From Sclerotiophoma versabilis (Eukaryota > Ascomycota > Dothideomycetes > Pleosporales > Didymellaceae): a DNA stretch of 64,000 bases. The stretch spans positions 1,364,001-1,428,000 of the forward strand of contig JAAROD010000093.1 in the NCBI GenBank assembly GCA_012274445.1, given 5' to 3'. Position numbers and translations under genes: made by a program. Below the pieces are notes generated by a model. That model was not told the origin of the DNA and did not search any database. It saw nothing but the letters and a program-made list of their open reading frames with translations. Of the stretch, positions 9,643-19,853 are shown piece by piece (within the stretch, counting starts at the first letter, position 1; every line of letters starts with the position of its first letter).

Positions 9643-10980
9643 ATGTCCCCCATTGCTCTTACACCTCCTAACGACGGCGAGACCATCACTGATCTTACAA
9701 GCTCTGGCATCCAGCATGCCCTCGAGAAGTCAGCCCCTTCGCAATTGAAGTCGGCATCCCTTACAAACACCATCACCGCTACACCACCACCGGAGCGGGA
9801 GACAAAGGCACAGATTGACGAGTCGCCTCTTGCTGAGCTCGATGCCTCCAAAGTAAAATGTACATACACCGATGCCCCACGAGCTGTCCCCGCTCTGGGC
9901 TCAGCCGAGATGGCTTCCCAGAAAATCTGCACCGACCACATGATCCAGGCCAAGTGGACTGTTAAGGAGGGTTGGGCTGCGCCGACTCTACAACCTTACG
10001 GACCCATTTCTCTGGCACCTACTGCATCATGCCTGCACTACGCGACCGAGTGTTTCGAGGGAATGAAGCTCTACCGCGGCCATGATGGCAAGCTTCGCCT
10101 GTTCCGCCCGGATCTGAATTGCAACCGCATGCTCATGTCGACGAACCGTATCGCACTTCCTGCTTTCCCGCCCAAGGAGCTTCTTAAGCTTATCGTCAAG
10201 CTGTGTGAGACCGATGGTGCCAAGTGGCTCCCCAAGGACCGCCCCGGCAGCTTCCTGTACATTCGTCCCACAATGATTGCCTCAGACCCAGCTCTCGGTG
10301 TTGAGCGACCAAAGGAGGCCCTTCTCTTTGTCATCCTGTGCTGCTTTGCGCCCATGGGCGACATGTCTGGTGGAATAAAGCTCCTCGCATCTCAGGACGA
10401 CATGTGCCGTGCCTGGCCAGGAGGTTTCGGATATGCCAAGGTCGGTGCCAACTACGGACCTTCTCTCGTTGCCCAAGGCGAGGCAAGAGCGAGAGGATAC
10501 CACCAGATCCTCTGGCTTTTCGGCGAGGACTGCACTGTCACTGAGGCTGGTGCTAGCAACTTCTTCGTCGTCTGGCGCACAAGAGAGGGCAAGCTCCAGC
10601 TCATCACTGCTGACCTGAAAGAGCGTATTGTTCTTGACGGTGTGACACGTCGGTCTATCCTCGAGCTCGCGCGCACCAAATTGGCCCCCGGTCATGAGGA
10701 CCTCGAGCCCGTTGAGGTTGTTGAGCGCAAGTTCAACATCTTCGAGCTTCAGGAGGCTGCGAAGGAGGGTCGTCTCGTTGAAGCTTTCGCTGCTGGCACA
10801 GCCTGGTTTGTTACTCCTATCAGCCAGATCCACTTCCGCGGCAATGATATCACCGTTCCTATGGCGAAGGGCCAAGTTGGCGCCTACGCTGATGTTGTCA
10901 GGACATGGCTGAAGGGCATCATGTGGGGAAGCGATGGCATGGAGAGCCACGAGTGGGGCTACGTTATCAACGAGCAGTAG
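9643..10980 (+). CDS. Branched-chain amino acid aminotransferase (class IV PLP enzyme)
   Basis: Intronless, 445 aa. The ATG at 9643 (context GCCACAATG) is preferred; the upstream in-frame extension begins only at a TTG. The enzyme interconverts leucine, isoleucine or valine with their 2-oxo acids, using 2-oxoglutarate/glutamate and pyridoxal phosphate. Family marks are ATECFEGMKLYRG, RPDLNCNRM, GSFLYIRPTMIA and the PLP-lysine segment GYAKVGANYGPS, with the lysine at about residue 266. TEAGASNFFVV and LDGVTRRSILELA follow. The first 90 residues are acidic and Pro/Ser/Thr-rich (TITDLTSSGIQHALEKS), without the arginine-rich amphipathic helix of a mitochondrial presequence. A cytosolic isoform is therefore likelier than a mitochondrial one (inference). 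GANYGPS replaces the more usual GGNYAxS next to the lysine. Confidence 0.95.
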   Translation: MSPIALTPPNDGETITDLTSSGIQHALEKSAPSQLKSASLTNTITATPPPERETKAQIDESPLAELDASKVKCTYTDAPRAVPALGSAEMASQKICTDHMIQAKWTVKEGWAAPTLQPYGPISLAPTASCLHYATECFEGMKLYRGHDGKLRLFRPDLNCNRMLMSTNRIALPAFPPKELLKLIVKLCETDGAKWLPKDRPGSFLYIRPTMIASDPALGVERPKEALLFVILCCFAPMGDMSGGIKLLASQDDMCRAWPGGFGYAKVGANYGPSLVAQGEARARGYHQILWLFGEDCTVTEAGASNFFVVWRTREGKLQLITADLKERIVLDGVTRRSILELARTKLAPGHEDLEPVEVVERKFNIFELQEAAKEGRLVEAFAAGTAWFVTPISQIHFRGNDITVPMAKGQVGAYADVVRTWLKGIMWGSDGMESHEWGYVINEQ

Positions 10981-11138
10981 ACAGCTCGTCAGACAGGCTG
11001 CATCGTGTTTTGCGATGTTGAACAGACCAAAATGGCGCGGATGTCTCAAGTTATGGGTGGATCAAAATAGCTTTGAGTAATGTTTTCTTGCATATAGCAT
11101 GGCGTTTGTGTTTCACGTCATGAAAGTTGACGAATGAA

Positions 11139-11685
11139 TTAGTTCGCATCTCCTGCACAACGTTGTGTGCTCCTTATTGTGTTTGCTAAGTGTGTCCTCG
11201 CAAGTGAGAGTCGGAAAACGGCTCGCTTTTCATATGATGATAGAAGATCGTTTTCAATTTCCAGCAATATTACTCGAATCAGTCGCATGATAGACTGATG
11301 CCCTCGGTTGATGGCATAGTCCAAAGTCCAATGCTGTCTGACCCTTACAGTCCGTCTGGCAGATGTTATACTTATATTTGTACTCGAGTAGTATTTCAAA
11401 ACCCCTTTCGAATCCTTCTGCTGCAGCATAATGAAGAGGCAGGCTTCCATAGGCTGTCGTCGATCCGGGCTCCGCGCCATGCCGTTGTAAGCACGCGCGA
11501 ACTGCTGTCTCCCAGCTATTTCGCGTAGCGATACTTAAGGCTGAGCAGCCAAGAATCTCTTGCTTGTTGACATAGTTTTTGAGGTCTTCCGGTTTTTGGA
11601 GAAGACTAAGTGCTGTTTCTGCAGAAGATCTAGTGCCATTAGGGAATACTGGTGCAATATCGTTTGTCCGAGAGAGTAGACGCAA
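11139..11685 (-). pseudogene. Ankyrin-repeat gene fragment, frameshifted
   Basis: A minus-strand frame from 11685 to 11254 encodes ankyrin-like units: GCSALSIATRNSWETAVRACL, then YGSLPLHYAAAEGFERGFEILLE, then CKGQTALDFG. The frame then turns to nonsense and stops. A second frame picks up the expected continuation (TLDYAINRGHQSIMRLI) and runs to 11139. The switch lies on a perfect 7-bp tandem duplication (11318-11331, AGTCCAA twice on the plus strand). Removing one copy would join the two frames as ...QTALDYAINRGH..., a normal ankyrin helix. Upstream of 11685 the frame is closed by a stop, so the 5' part is missing or lies in another exon. It reads as a decayed ankyrin gene and its original function is unknown. 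A related relic lies at 34620-35160. Confidence 0.6.
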
Positions 11686-12668
11686 ATTTTAGAATATTGA
11701 GGCTTGCTACTGATCTTCTGGAGACGCCCCATGTCAAGGGAAGACGATGATGTTGAGTGGATTCGAGGTACAGCCTGCATGGCCGCCAACACTTGCTTCT
11801 GCCGTGCACACCAGCTGGAGTGGTCGTGATTTGTTTAGGTCATCGCAGCATTTCGATATTACTGCTGAGACATTACGACATGATCGATAGATGCCGGGTA
11901 TCAGTAAATGTTCCTGCCTTAACCAAGCTCAGCCTTGCTCTGACGCAGGCTATATGATAGGGTTCTGAATACATCAATGAATGCTCGTTTCACGTAGGCT
12001 CTCGAATAAGCAATCACTGTTAGTTGCTTAGAAGTTATCGTTTCAGCTCAGCATGTTCATTATGATCTCACAATTGCCATCCTTGGACAAGCCGAGTCTT
12101 GTAGAATATATTATCACGTCGGAAGACACGAATACAACAGTGGTTTTCGGGGCTCTTGAGTTTGGGTTGCACTCATCAATACTGGTCTCGCTGCTCCTCA
12201 GCTCCGACATGCGCCAGAGGGAAAAGGTACATGAGCTGTATGAGCTTGCATAGCAGGTCAGTGTCACAAGAACAACAACAAATTGAGCAATAGTTGTTTA
12301 CTGCTTCACACACAGTATCGTTCTGACACGAGCTAACAAAAAAAGAAGCCAATTGACTGAAACAAAAGACGAAAGAAAGAGTACGAGTAGGTGATGGGAA
12401 GAGGAGCTTTCACACATCTATGTTGTGTCAACTTTCATCTGGCGAGGGCGTTACCTAGAACACATGACTCGAAATGATCTACTTTTCATCTCCTGCATTC
12501 GATCGCTGTACAATTTTTTACATTCTGGTAAATCGTAAGTGTTGAACGAATAGGCGTTTAGTGATATGAGGGTTGTTAGCTCCACTTTGCGGGATTACCT
12601 CATCCATGAATTTGCGGCGAATAGCCTCGGAGGTTCCGTCATCAATTACCAACACACCCATACAGCTC
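11686..12668. other. Intergenic: upstream of GRX5
   Basis: About 980 bp, rather A/T-rich toward 12250-12560 (AACAACAACAAATTGAGC, ACAAAAAAAGAAGCC). Short frames only, none with a recognisable motif. The 5' half may contain further remains of the ankyrin gene, but no repeat can be read. Confidence 0.4.
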
Positions 12669-13276
12669 ATGATGTTCTCAAGACGTGCTATTCCTCAGGT
12701 ATGCACCCAATACAGCTTCGTATATCACACAATCAGCACCTAACAACGACAGGCCTTTCGCGCCGCCACCCGCGCAACCTCTGCACGCGCCGCCCCAAGT
12801 GCACGCTTCCTTACACCGTTTCAAATTCGATGCCTTTCCGATGAAGTTCGCAGTGCAATCGACCGCGCAGTCGCATCCTCGCCCGTTGTATTGTTCATGA
12901 AGGGTACCCCAGAGACACCTCAGTGTGGGTTCTCGAGGGCGAGCATACAGATTCTGGGAATGCAGGGTGTGGATCCGGACAAGTTCACAGCATTCAATGT
13001 ACTCGAAGATCAGGAGTTGAGGGCCGGTACGTTATTCCTAGAGCCGAGCTTTAGCTCCAGAGCTTGCGGCCTGAATATGTGGGTGAGCAATGAAAGCTGA
13101 CAATTGCAACAGGAATCAAGGAATATTCGGAGTGGCCCACGATACCCCAGCTCTACGTCGACAAGGAGTTTATCGGTGGCTGTGACATTCTTATGACCAT
13201 GCACCAGGATGGTTCGCTGGCCAAGATGCTCGAGGAGAAGGGTGTTGTTGTGCCTGCCGAGGGCGAGCAGAAGTAA
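12669..13276 (+). CDS. GRX5: Mitochondrial monothiol glutaredoxin (Grx5 type)
   Basis: Three exons (12669-12698, 12753-13026, 13113-13276) give 155 aa, the usual Grx5 length. The N-terminus (MMFSRRAIPQAFRAATRATSARAAPSARF) is rich in Arg/Ala/Ser without acids, a clear mitochondrial presequence. The glutaredoxin domain contains VVLFMKGTPETPQCGFSRAS with the monothiol CGFS active site, then SEWPTIPQLYVDKEFIGGCDIL. In yeast the protein passes Fe-S clusters from the assembly scaffold to acceptors in the mitochondrial matrix. The start is either of two adjacent ATGs (12669 or 12672). The first exon is only 30 nt. Introns are 54 and 86 nt, and the splice junctions restore the family sequence exactly (LRA-G-IKEYSEWP). 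Confidence 0.95.
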
Positions 13277-13623
13277 GAGCTCATATATGACGAGTGTAGG
13301 ACCCCGAAAAGAGGGCGAGCATGGGGAACATAATGATTGTAAAATAGAGCTTAGAAGCACTGTTTAGCCGCCCAGCAACTTGAGCGGTGCATTGTGAATG
13401 TACAAATACTTCGACACCAGCAGCAAACGCGTGCGCACTTTGGCATCGTGAGTACTGCAGTTTCACATTCTTGTTTGATTCGCAGTCACCTCTGTCCATA
13501 CTTGCTTTAGTGGTGGTTCCTTAGCATTTGATCGTACCTTCCTTATTACATCCGGCTTGGTCAACTCGCTCTGCCACAAAGCACCTCACCATCACCACCT
13601 CACTCCGCCTCTACACAACAACA
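13277..13623. other. Intergenic: GRX5 3' / upstream of coiled-coil gene
   Basis: 347 bp between two genes in the same direction. Nothing beyond presumed UTR and promoter sequence was seen. Confidence 0.4.
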
Positions 13624-14701
13624 ATGGAATGCAAAGGTACAAACTCTGGCATGCAGCTACGCAATCTAGATGCAACTAAAACGCTATGTCAGAGTAAGCC
13701 TCCGGCGAAGGCAGTGACCGTCTCTGCGGCTGCGGTCTTCAAGAAACGAAAGCTTGACGTTCCACAGCTACAATCCAGCTCCCGCAGTCTACAGAGGTCG
13801 ACCGTGAAACAGATTGATGGTAGGAAGAGACGAGAAGACGAGGTGCATCCACTCGCTTTGGCCTTCAAAGGTATAGCAATGGCTTCACTGGTCAGGAGAG
13901 CTTACCTAACCGTGTGCTCCAGAAACGAGTAAAGAGTACCGCCGTCACCTCTACTCGATCGCTGTGGCCAAGATCAACAAAGACCTCGAAGCACTGCTGA
14001 ATAGACTCTACAATAGCAACCTCGAAGTCGCTTCCCCAGATCCTGCTAATGACGGCTCTCAAGCTTCACCGCTCAAACTCACTGTGCCCGCCAAGTACCA
14101 GCGCATTGTCCAGAAGCTGTACAAACCTCTCTCTGGATGCCGCTACAGCTTGCAGAGAACAACCATCTCGGGCGAGATCGAGCGTGTTCAGACGACTTTG
14201 CGCAACCGCTTTCAGTCCTTCGAAGAGCACATGCAAGCCGAGACGCAGCAGATCAAGGAGTTGCAGCGGCAGTGGGAGAGCGTGGTGGCCGAGATCTTCC
14301 AGCTAGGCGTTGTTTGTCTGGGCGAGAACGATATAGCCGCTCTGTTGTCCACTGCTGATGCAGATATAAATGCCCCCCCGCCTGAATCAAAGGCTGAATC
14401 AACCCTCTTCGTCCCCGAGCATGGCAGCTCGGTCAAGAAAGGGAAGAGGAAGTGTGTGTCATCCGCCGGCCCGGATATGGTGAGCCTGTTTCCCGACTTT
14501 CTGTTTCATACGCCTGAGCGCCAGAGGAAGCCGATCCCTGCCACTCCTGACGTGCCGTCAGAAGAGGTCCAGCAGTTCAAAACGGAAATCTCAGCTCTGG
14601 GAAGACAGCATGTCGCGGACTTGCAAAGACTGGAGAAGGAGCACAAGGCCTGGTGGGAGAGGAAGCAGAAACAGCTTGCACACACTTTCATGCAAGATTG
14701 A
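13624..14701 (+). CDS. Uncharacterised coiled-coil protein
   Basis: Two exons (13624-13870 and 13923-14701) with a 52-nt intron give 341 aa. The start MECKGTNSGMQ follows ACAACAATG. The first about 75 residues are basic and probably disordered (FKKRKLDVPQ looks like a nuclear localisation signal). After the splice junction (LAFKETSKEYRRHLYS) comes a helical region. Residues about 140-220 have heptad-like character (EIERVQTTLRNRFQSFEEHMQ..., IKELQRQWESVVAEIF), and a second helical stretch closes the protein (LGRQHVADLQRLEKEHKAWWERKQKQL). The basic signal plus coiled coils would suit a nuclear structural or kinetochore-type protein, but no family signature was recognised and no function is proposed. 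Confidence 0.8.
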
Positions 14702-15075
14702 GTGGCTGGACGCTTCCTGTGGCACCGCGTGCTGACGTTGTAAAATACTCCGTGGGCGACAAGTATAGGAACTTGTATGACTAGTTGAATGTGTAATGGG
14801 ACGATCTAAAGCCCATCTTACACCATGTGTGAGTTATTCGAAGGGCCAGGGCTGCAACCGATATATCAAAACAGTCATCAGTACTGAAGTCGATATGTAA
14901 TGCATGTGTTATGGAACTTTCTTTTTCGATTTCGTACTGGTACAGTCTAAACAACCTTCAATCGAATTGTCCTCCTTAGCCCGTAAAAAACAGCGGTCTA
15001 GTTGATCTAGCTGGTATCTCGACATGAAATGAAATCCTCCACGACCTATTCTTCTCATCTTACGCCCGCACATAC
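14702..15075. other. Convergent 3' region between coiled-coil gene and CCP1
   Basis: 374 bp where two genes end tail to tail. It is moderately A/T-rich and presumably holds both 3' UTRs and polyadenylation sites. No gene seen. Confidence 0.4.
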
Positions 15076-16261
15076 TTAGTCGAACGAGCTCTTGAAGACC
15101 CACCTTTGGTCCTCAGGGTGCTCGAACGGCACACCAAGCTCAAACAGCGTAACAACAGCGTTCGAGAAGTCCTTGAAGAAGGCGTCGTTGTCCTTGGCGT
15201 ACAGCTCAGCGTACTTCCTGAAGCTCTTGTCCTTGACAATTTCCATGTCGGTGGGCAGCATCATCAGCGTCTTGGTCTTGACATCCTCGAACTGCTTAGG
15301 GCCATTCCACTTCTTGTACTGCCACTTCTCCTCCATCAGGAGCTTGAAGTAGTCGTTTGTCAGCGTCGTCGGGCTGAATGTCCACGGGCCCGAGTATCCG
15401 GAGCGGTCGGTGTGGCAGCGGCCCAGAGCGTGGGCGCCGGACAGAGCGACCATGGCGCGGTCGTCGAAGCCCATACGCCCGAAGATGGCGCGGATGTGGC
15501 TGCGGTCCTTGGACGCGTCGGGCAGGCGGCCGTCGGGTGTGCAGAAGGCGACGTCACGGTCGCTGCGGCCGGCGCGGTAAGGAATCTTAGGACCCTGCAT
15601 CTCTTGAATGGCGGCAACGCCGGCGAGGATCCAGAGATCCGAGTAGGTGATCCAGGGGAAGGCCTCCTTGACGGGCTCGAGGAAGTCGCGGGCAGCCTTC
15701 AGACCAGCGTTGGCGCCGTGGTCGCCTTCAGGGGCAAAGCGCATAGTGGCACCGTTGGAACCGCCGGTACCGGTCTCCTTGTCGTAGCTATGTGCTGTCA
15801 GAATGTGTGCCATCTCAGTGGATACATGCAGATACTCACGTTCCAGAAGCGTGCCAGGCCAGACGCAGCAGGACGGGGCCGTAGCTGCCATCATCGTAGT
15901 CGTCGTGCTCCTCAAGCAGCTTCGCAATATGGTTGTAGACCTCCTGGTAGTTCTCGAAACGAGGGACGAAGGGGGCCTTGGGCTTGCCCTCAAGGCCTAG
16001 CAACTCAGGCTTGTAGGTGTAGGCAGCATAGCCAGCGACACCGAGCAGCAGGGCACCAGCACCGACGAACATGCCAGTGGGGTTGCCCTCGTACTTGTCT
16101 GCGGGCTCCTCGTTGCCCGTAGCGTAGCCGCGTTGCCACTGCTTGCCACGGAAAGCATTCTGAGCTGGTGCAGCGAAGCGGGCAGAGCGTGCGGTGGTGG
16201 AGCGGAAGGAAGGAGCGGCGGTACGCAGAGCGCGGGAGAAAGTTCGCGAGGCAGAGGCCAT
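15076..16261 (-). CDS. CCP1: Cytochrome c peroxidase, mitochondrial
   Basis: Two exons (16261-15840 and 15787-15076) with a 52-nt intron give 377 aa. The heme enzyme reduces hydrogen peroxide using cytochrome c in the mitochondrial intermembrane space. The N-terminus is a classic bipartite presequence: an Arg/Ser/Ala-rich targeting region (residues 1-45), then a hydrophobic sorting segment (GMFVGAGALLLGVAGYAAYTY, about 63-83). The catalytic parts are complete: distal Arg/Trp/His in LLRLAWHASGTYD, split by the intron inside the Thr codon; the glycine loop TGTGGSNGATMRF; the proximal histidine in ALSGAHALGRCH; and the substrate-side GPWTFSPT segment. The C-terminus DQRWVFKSSFD is full length. 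It ends tail to tail with the preceding gene and has its own upstream region. Confidence 0.98.
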
Positions 16262-17457
16262 TGTGGGGATGTGTTACTCGGGTTCTGCACCGATGATGCT
16301 ACTGTGCTGAAGGTGAAGTAGTAAGTAGGCTGTAGTGCTCAATGGCAGCCAAATGAAAAGCTTGGGTATCAGAGAAAGTGAGGATGAGGAAGATCAACCA
16401 GCGAGGGCGCAGAAGCTTATAAGGGACAAGTTATCCGAAGCAGCAAAGATGGCAACATCTTCTAGAAAACGCGATAAAGAAGTGGAGCTGTAGTGCCGAC
16501 CAGCCAATCAGCAGCTCTGCAATTGCCCATCGTCTGGACTGCAGTGATTACGGGATCCGAGGTTCTGAGATATGTCAGGGAGAAAGATGCCATGTTTGGC
16601 CGGTCAAAGACTGTGATTCCACATCACGCAGACGCGCAAGAGGTTTTATTTCGCCAGGACTTGCGAGGGATGCTGGTAGTTTTGTAGCTCTCAAACCCCC
16701 TCCCACTCATCCGCACTCCTGGCCGTCTCATTGGCTGGACGCCCTCTGGATCAACGCAGGGCTGGTTCTCGATGAGGGGTAACGAGGCTCTGCGGACATA
16801 CCAATCCAATGTGCGTCTTACATGAGGGGCGAAGATCTTCATTGCTCCAGGCATGCTGTTGTATCTACACGTCTTCCAGATTCCTCTCTGTTGTCGCCAA
16901 CTTGAAGCACGATGGTACCCACCTGATCCACCCTCGGCAACAAATCGGCTCTCACTGTTTGTAATCTTCTATTGCCGAGACCCATAGCCGTGTCCACATG
17001 CCGTCGACTCCCCGGTGCGGCAAAGAGTGGGATGGACATGGTTCTCCAGGATTCATGCATACCCGCATATATCGTGAGAGCAGTCTTGCAGAGCTGTAGA
17101 TATGGCTGTTCTTGACTTTGCCTACCAAGTTTCGGCTGGTACGATGCCGATTATGCCGCAGGTTTGCCGAAAAATCTCGAGTGGCAAACATGAGCCCGAA
17201 TTTGGAGCAATATTGTGTAAAAGATTGTGTATCGATACAGCCTAGCAACCGGTTTGTATAAGCCATTCCATCCAATTATCAAGCCAGAGTATCCCAAAGA
17301 ATTTGTCAATATTGACCCTATCAGCGCCATGCATGCAATGCCCCGTCTGGTTACGCCAAAGCTATGAATCACCAACTCCATGCCTGATTATGCGACTTGA
17401 ATCCCTGAAAACAATTGATAAGAAGATAAAAATAAAAGTAATGATCAGACCCAGAAA
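16262..17457. other. Intergenic: CCP1 upstream region and F-box gene 3' region
   Basis: About 1.2 kb without a supported gene. TTATAAGG at 16418-16425 (CCTTATAA on the minus strand) lies about 155 bp from the CCP1 start and may be its TATA element. Small frames between 16490 and 17380 carry no recognisable motif. Confidence 0.45.
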
Positions 17458-18843
17458 TCAATAAGGTGGTGGATGCGGATGATGATAGTGCTGATGGTGC
17501 TGAAGAGGCAGCGGCAGGTGGATGATCGGCATCCCCGAGATTGGGTGCACGTAGGGTTGAGGGGTCTGCATGCCGATCGGCGTCGACGTCCCAGAAGCTG
17601 ATGCCGACATGGTGCCTAGTCGTGTCTCCGGGGTTGATCGTCCAAGCCTTAGCTCTGCGGCTTCCTTCTCGAGCTTGGGTTTGAGTTGCTGCCAAGATGT
17701 GTTGTTGGGATCTTTTGGGATAGCGATGGCACGACGGTATGAAGGGCAGGCTTCCATCTCCTTCAAGCTGATGGGCGGGTCGAGTTGCAATGCTTTGTGT
17801 TCAAAGTAGGCCTTGCGCGCCGCTTTCTTTGCCTGGTAGTCGCTGGCCTTGTTGCTGCGTGTTGCTTCCTCCCAGAGTTCCATTTTGCGTGCGAAAGCGC
17901 GGCGCTCGTCGACACGGACAAACTTCTGCGCCATACGTGATCGTACCTCGGCGGACCACGTTTCAGGAAAGAGCGCGGCAGCATCGCGAACCTCGTCCCC
18001 AAGCTTCTGCACTTCTGACAGTAGGTAGATCGTCTTAAGCGAATGTGTACTGGCCGGTCCAACCCCGACAAAATTTCCCCAGGAATCGAAGACGCCGGAA
18101 GGAAGAGACTTGCGAAGGAAACTGACGTCGTCAACACCTGCATCGCGCATGGTGATCAAGGCGTCGTGCTCTTTGACGGTCTTGGACTGCAGGCAGGTCT
18201 TACACCATCGTCGAAGAAAGGCCCAGTACGTCTTACGTGTACTCGGCGCACCGCAGCTCATGCAGCCGTGACCATGGCGAAGATGCGCATACTGAAACTC
18301 GTCCAAATCGGAAGGCGGCTCCGGCATGTCATCCCCGTAATGGTTGTTCCGGCTGTGGACCCAAAGCATAGGATTGTCTCTCAAAAAGCGGTAACATGAC
18401 GGGATTTTCTGGCGCATATCCAGTAGTTGTGCAGGGTCGGAAAACGTGAGTATGGTGAACCAAATGTCGAGGTCAAATCCTTTCTCCAATATTTTGCCCT
18501 TCCTGAGCCTGGTAGGCTTGACCTGTTTCAACTTCTCGGTGATGAGGGGCTGACCATGCTGCCGCAACGCCGCTAGTGCCGCCTGTGCGTTTGCTGGTGA
18601 CGACGTGGTGAATGCAACCTGACTTTGGAGTTCCTCGCTCTTTTGCCCGTCCCGTTTGCGCTTTCTGGTTCCAGAAATGTTGGTCAACGGAACAGAGTGC
18701 GACCGCACTTCCTTCGCCTCCCTAAATGCCCGCTTTCCGCCTGGTTTTCGACAGTTGATGACGGTGCCGTACGCCTGAGGTGGTGTCTGGGAGACAGGTG
18801 TCTGCTTGTTGACTTTGAAGGCGACATTCTTCACATTCACCAT
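17458..18843 (-). CDS. F-box domain protein with Cys-rich motif
   Basis: Intronless, 461 aa, with ATG at 18843 (CACCATGG in reverse). After a basic, disordered N-terminus containing KRKRDG, a segment near residues 120-170 (FDLDIWFTILTFSDPAQLLDMRQ...YRFLRDNPMLWV) has the helix pattern of an F-box. F-box proteins bind Skp1 and recruit substrates to SCF ubiquitin ligases. A CxxC...CxxC motif follows (CMSCGAPSTRKTYWAFLRRWCKTC), which could bind zinc. The rest is helical and charged, and the tail is His/Pro-rich (HHQHYHHPHPPPY). The substrate is unknown. It diverges from the transporter gene with about 1 kb between them. Confidence 0.8.
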   Translation of the reverse strand: MVNVKNVAFKVNKQTPVSQTPPQAYGTVINCRKPGGKRAFREAKEVRSHSVPLTNISGTRKRKRDGQKSEELQSQVAFTTSSPANAQAALAALRQHGQPLITEKLKQVKPTRLRKGKILEKGFDLDIWFTILTFSDPAQLLDMRQKIPSCYRFLRDNPMLWVHSRNNHYGDDMPEPPSDLDEFQYAHLRHGHGCMSCGAPSTRKTYWAFLRRWCKTCLQSKTVKEHDALITMRDAGVDDVSFLRKSLPSGVFDSWGNFVGVGPASTHSLKTIYLLSEVQKLGDEVRDAAALFPETWSAEVRSRMAQKFVRVDERRAFARKMELWEEATRSNKASDYQAKKAARKAYFEHKALQLDPPISLKEMEACPSYRRAIAIPKDPNNTSWQQLKPKLEKEAAELRLGRSTPETRLGTMSASASGTSTPIGMQTPQPYVHPISGMPIIHLPLPLQHHQHYHHPHPPPY

Positions 18844-19853
18844 GGCTGATAAGCCTGCCCGCCACTGAGAATGAGAGGAAGGGTTGCCGGCGCACTGTGG
18901 TATCCAGAGGCTGTGCTGTGTGGCATGAAGATGCGCAAATTCCCGGGGTTGAGGCTGAAAAAGTGAGTGTAGAGAAGGTGACGGCAGGTCGGCCGAAAAG
19001 TCGACGTTGAGGGATCGCAGCGTCGCCCAGGCTTCTGGAGTGCCAGCTTCGGAACCATGGCCAGACTCCGCCGAGCAGCCCGGATCCAGCCCTACCCAGC
19101 GTGACCCTACCGTCCTTTCACTTGACGCGACACACGCGCCTCACCATAGAAGGAGCGTTTGGGGAGGCGCAAGGTCGGGCCTTTGCGAATCCCTGCATAA
19201 CTCTTTGCAAAATATATGCGCACGCATCGATTCACAATCTGCGCCGATGCCGTTCCAAACAAAGCCGCCTAACCTTCTTTCAGTGCGCCACAGCCGTCGA
19301 TCCTCTCGTACCATCCGACAGAACGCCAAGCGCATCCTTGGTCGTCATACCGACGGCAGCGGCAAGCTGCTGTTTTTGCCTCTGGCCTCGGCGCTTCGGC
19401 TCTAGCACGGAGTTTGACAAAGATGCAGAATCGAGGTGAGGGCGTCGGCACAGCTCTCTGCATGTGCGCATGTGCGGCCTTCTTCGCCAGCCACATCGTC
19501 GTAACTTGGGGAAGAGCATAAGCAGCTGCCGTTTTGGGCCATTTGTGGACACCCTTTGTGTAAATTGCCCCACAAAATCGCGGGGTTAGCGAGGTGACCT
19601 TGATGTCAATCCAGCGACCTCGGCCATAGTAAGCGAACAGGATGACTGGTAGTTGTTTAAACTTCTTGCCTGCAACAAGCTTCCTCCCTCCTCATCTCAC
19701 AAGCGCGGCTGTGAAAGTGGTACGGCAGTGATTGCTGCAGCTTGCCGGTAGTGCAACCGATCGCGTGGTCCTAGGAGCCAGAACCGCAAGAGATCGACAC
19801 AACGAGTTCACAACACCTTGTTTTCACATCGACGATATCTGCACCGTCCCAAG
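18844..19853. promoter_or_regulatory. Divergent upstream region, F-box gene and ACS transporter
   Basis: 1,010 bp separating two divergently oriented starts. It is moderately GC-rich. Several overlapping short frames exist on both strands, but they conflict and none shows a family motif. No specific regulator site could be assigned. Confidence 0.35.

Noticed and set aside
15106..16122. 338-codon plus-strand frame opposite CCP1
   Set aside because: Antisense shadow. It spans the CCP1 intron and contains no recognisable domain.
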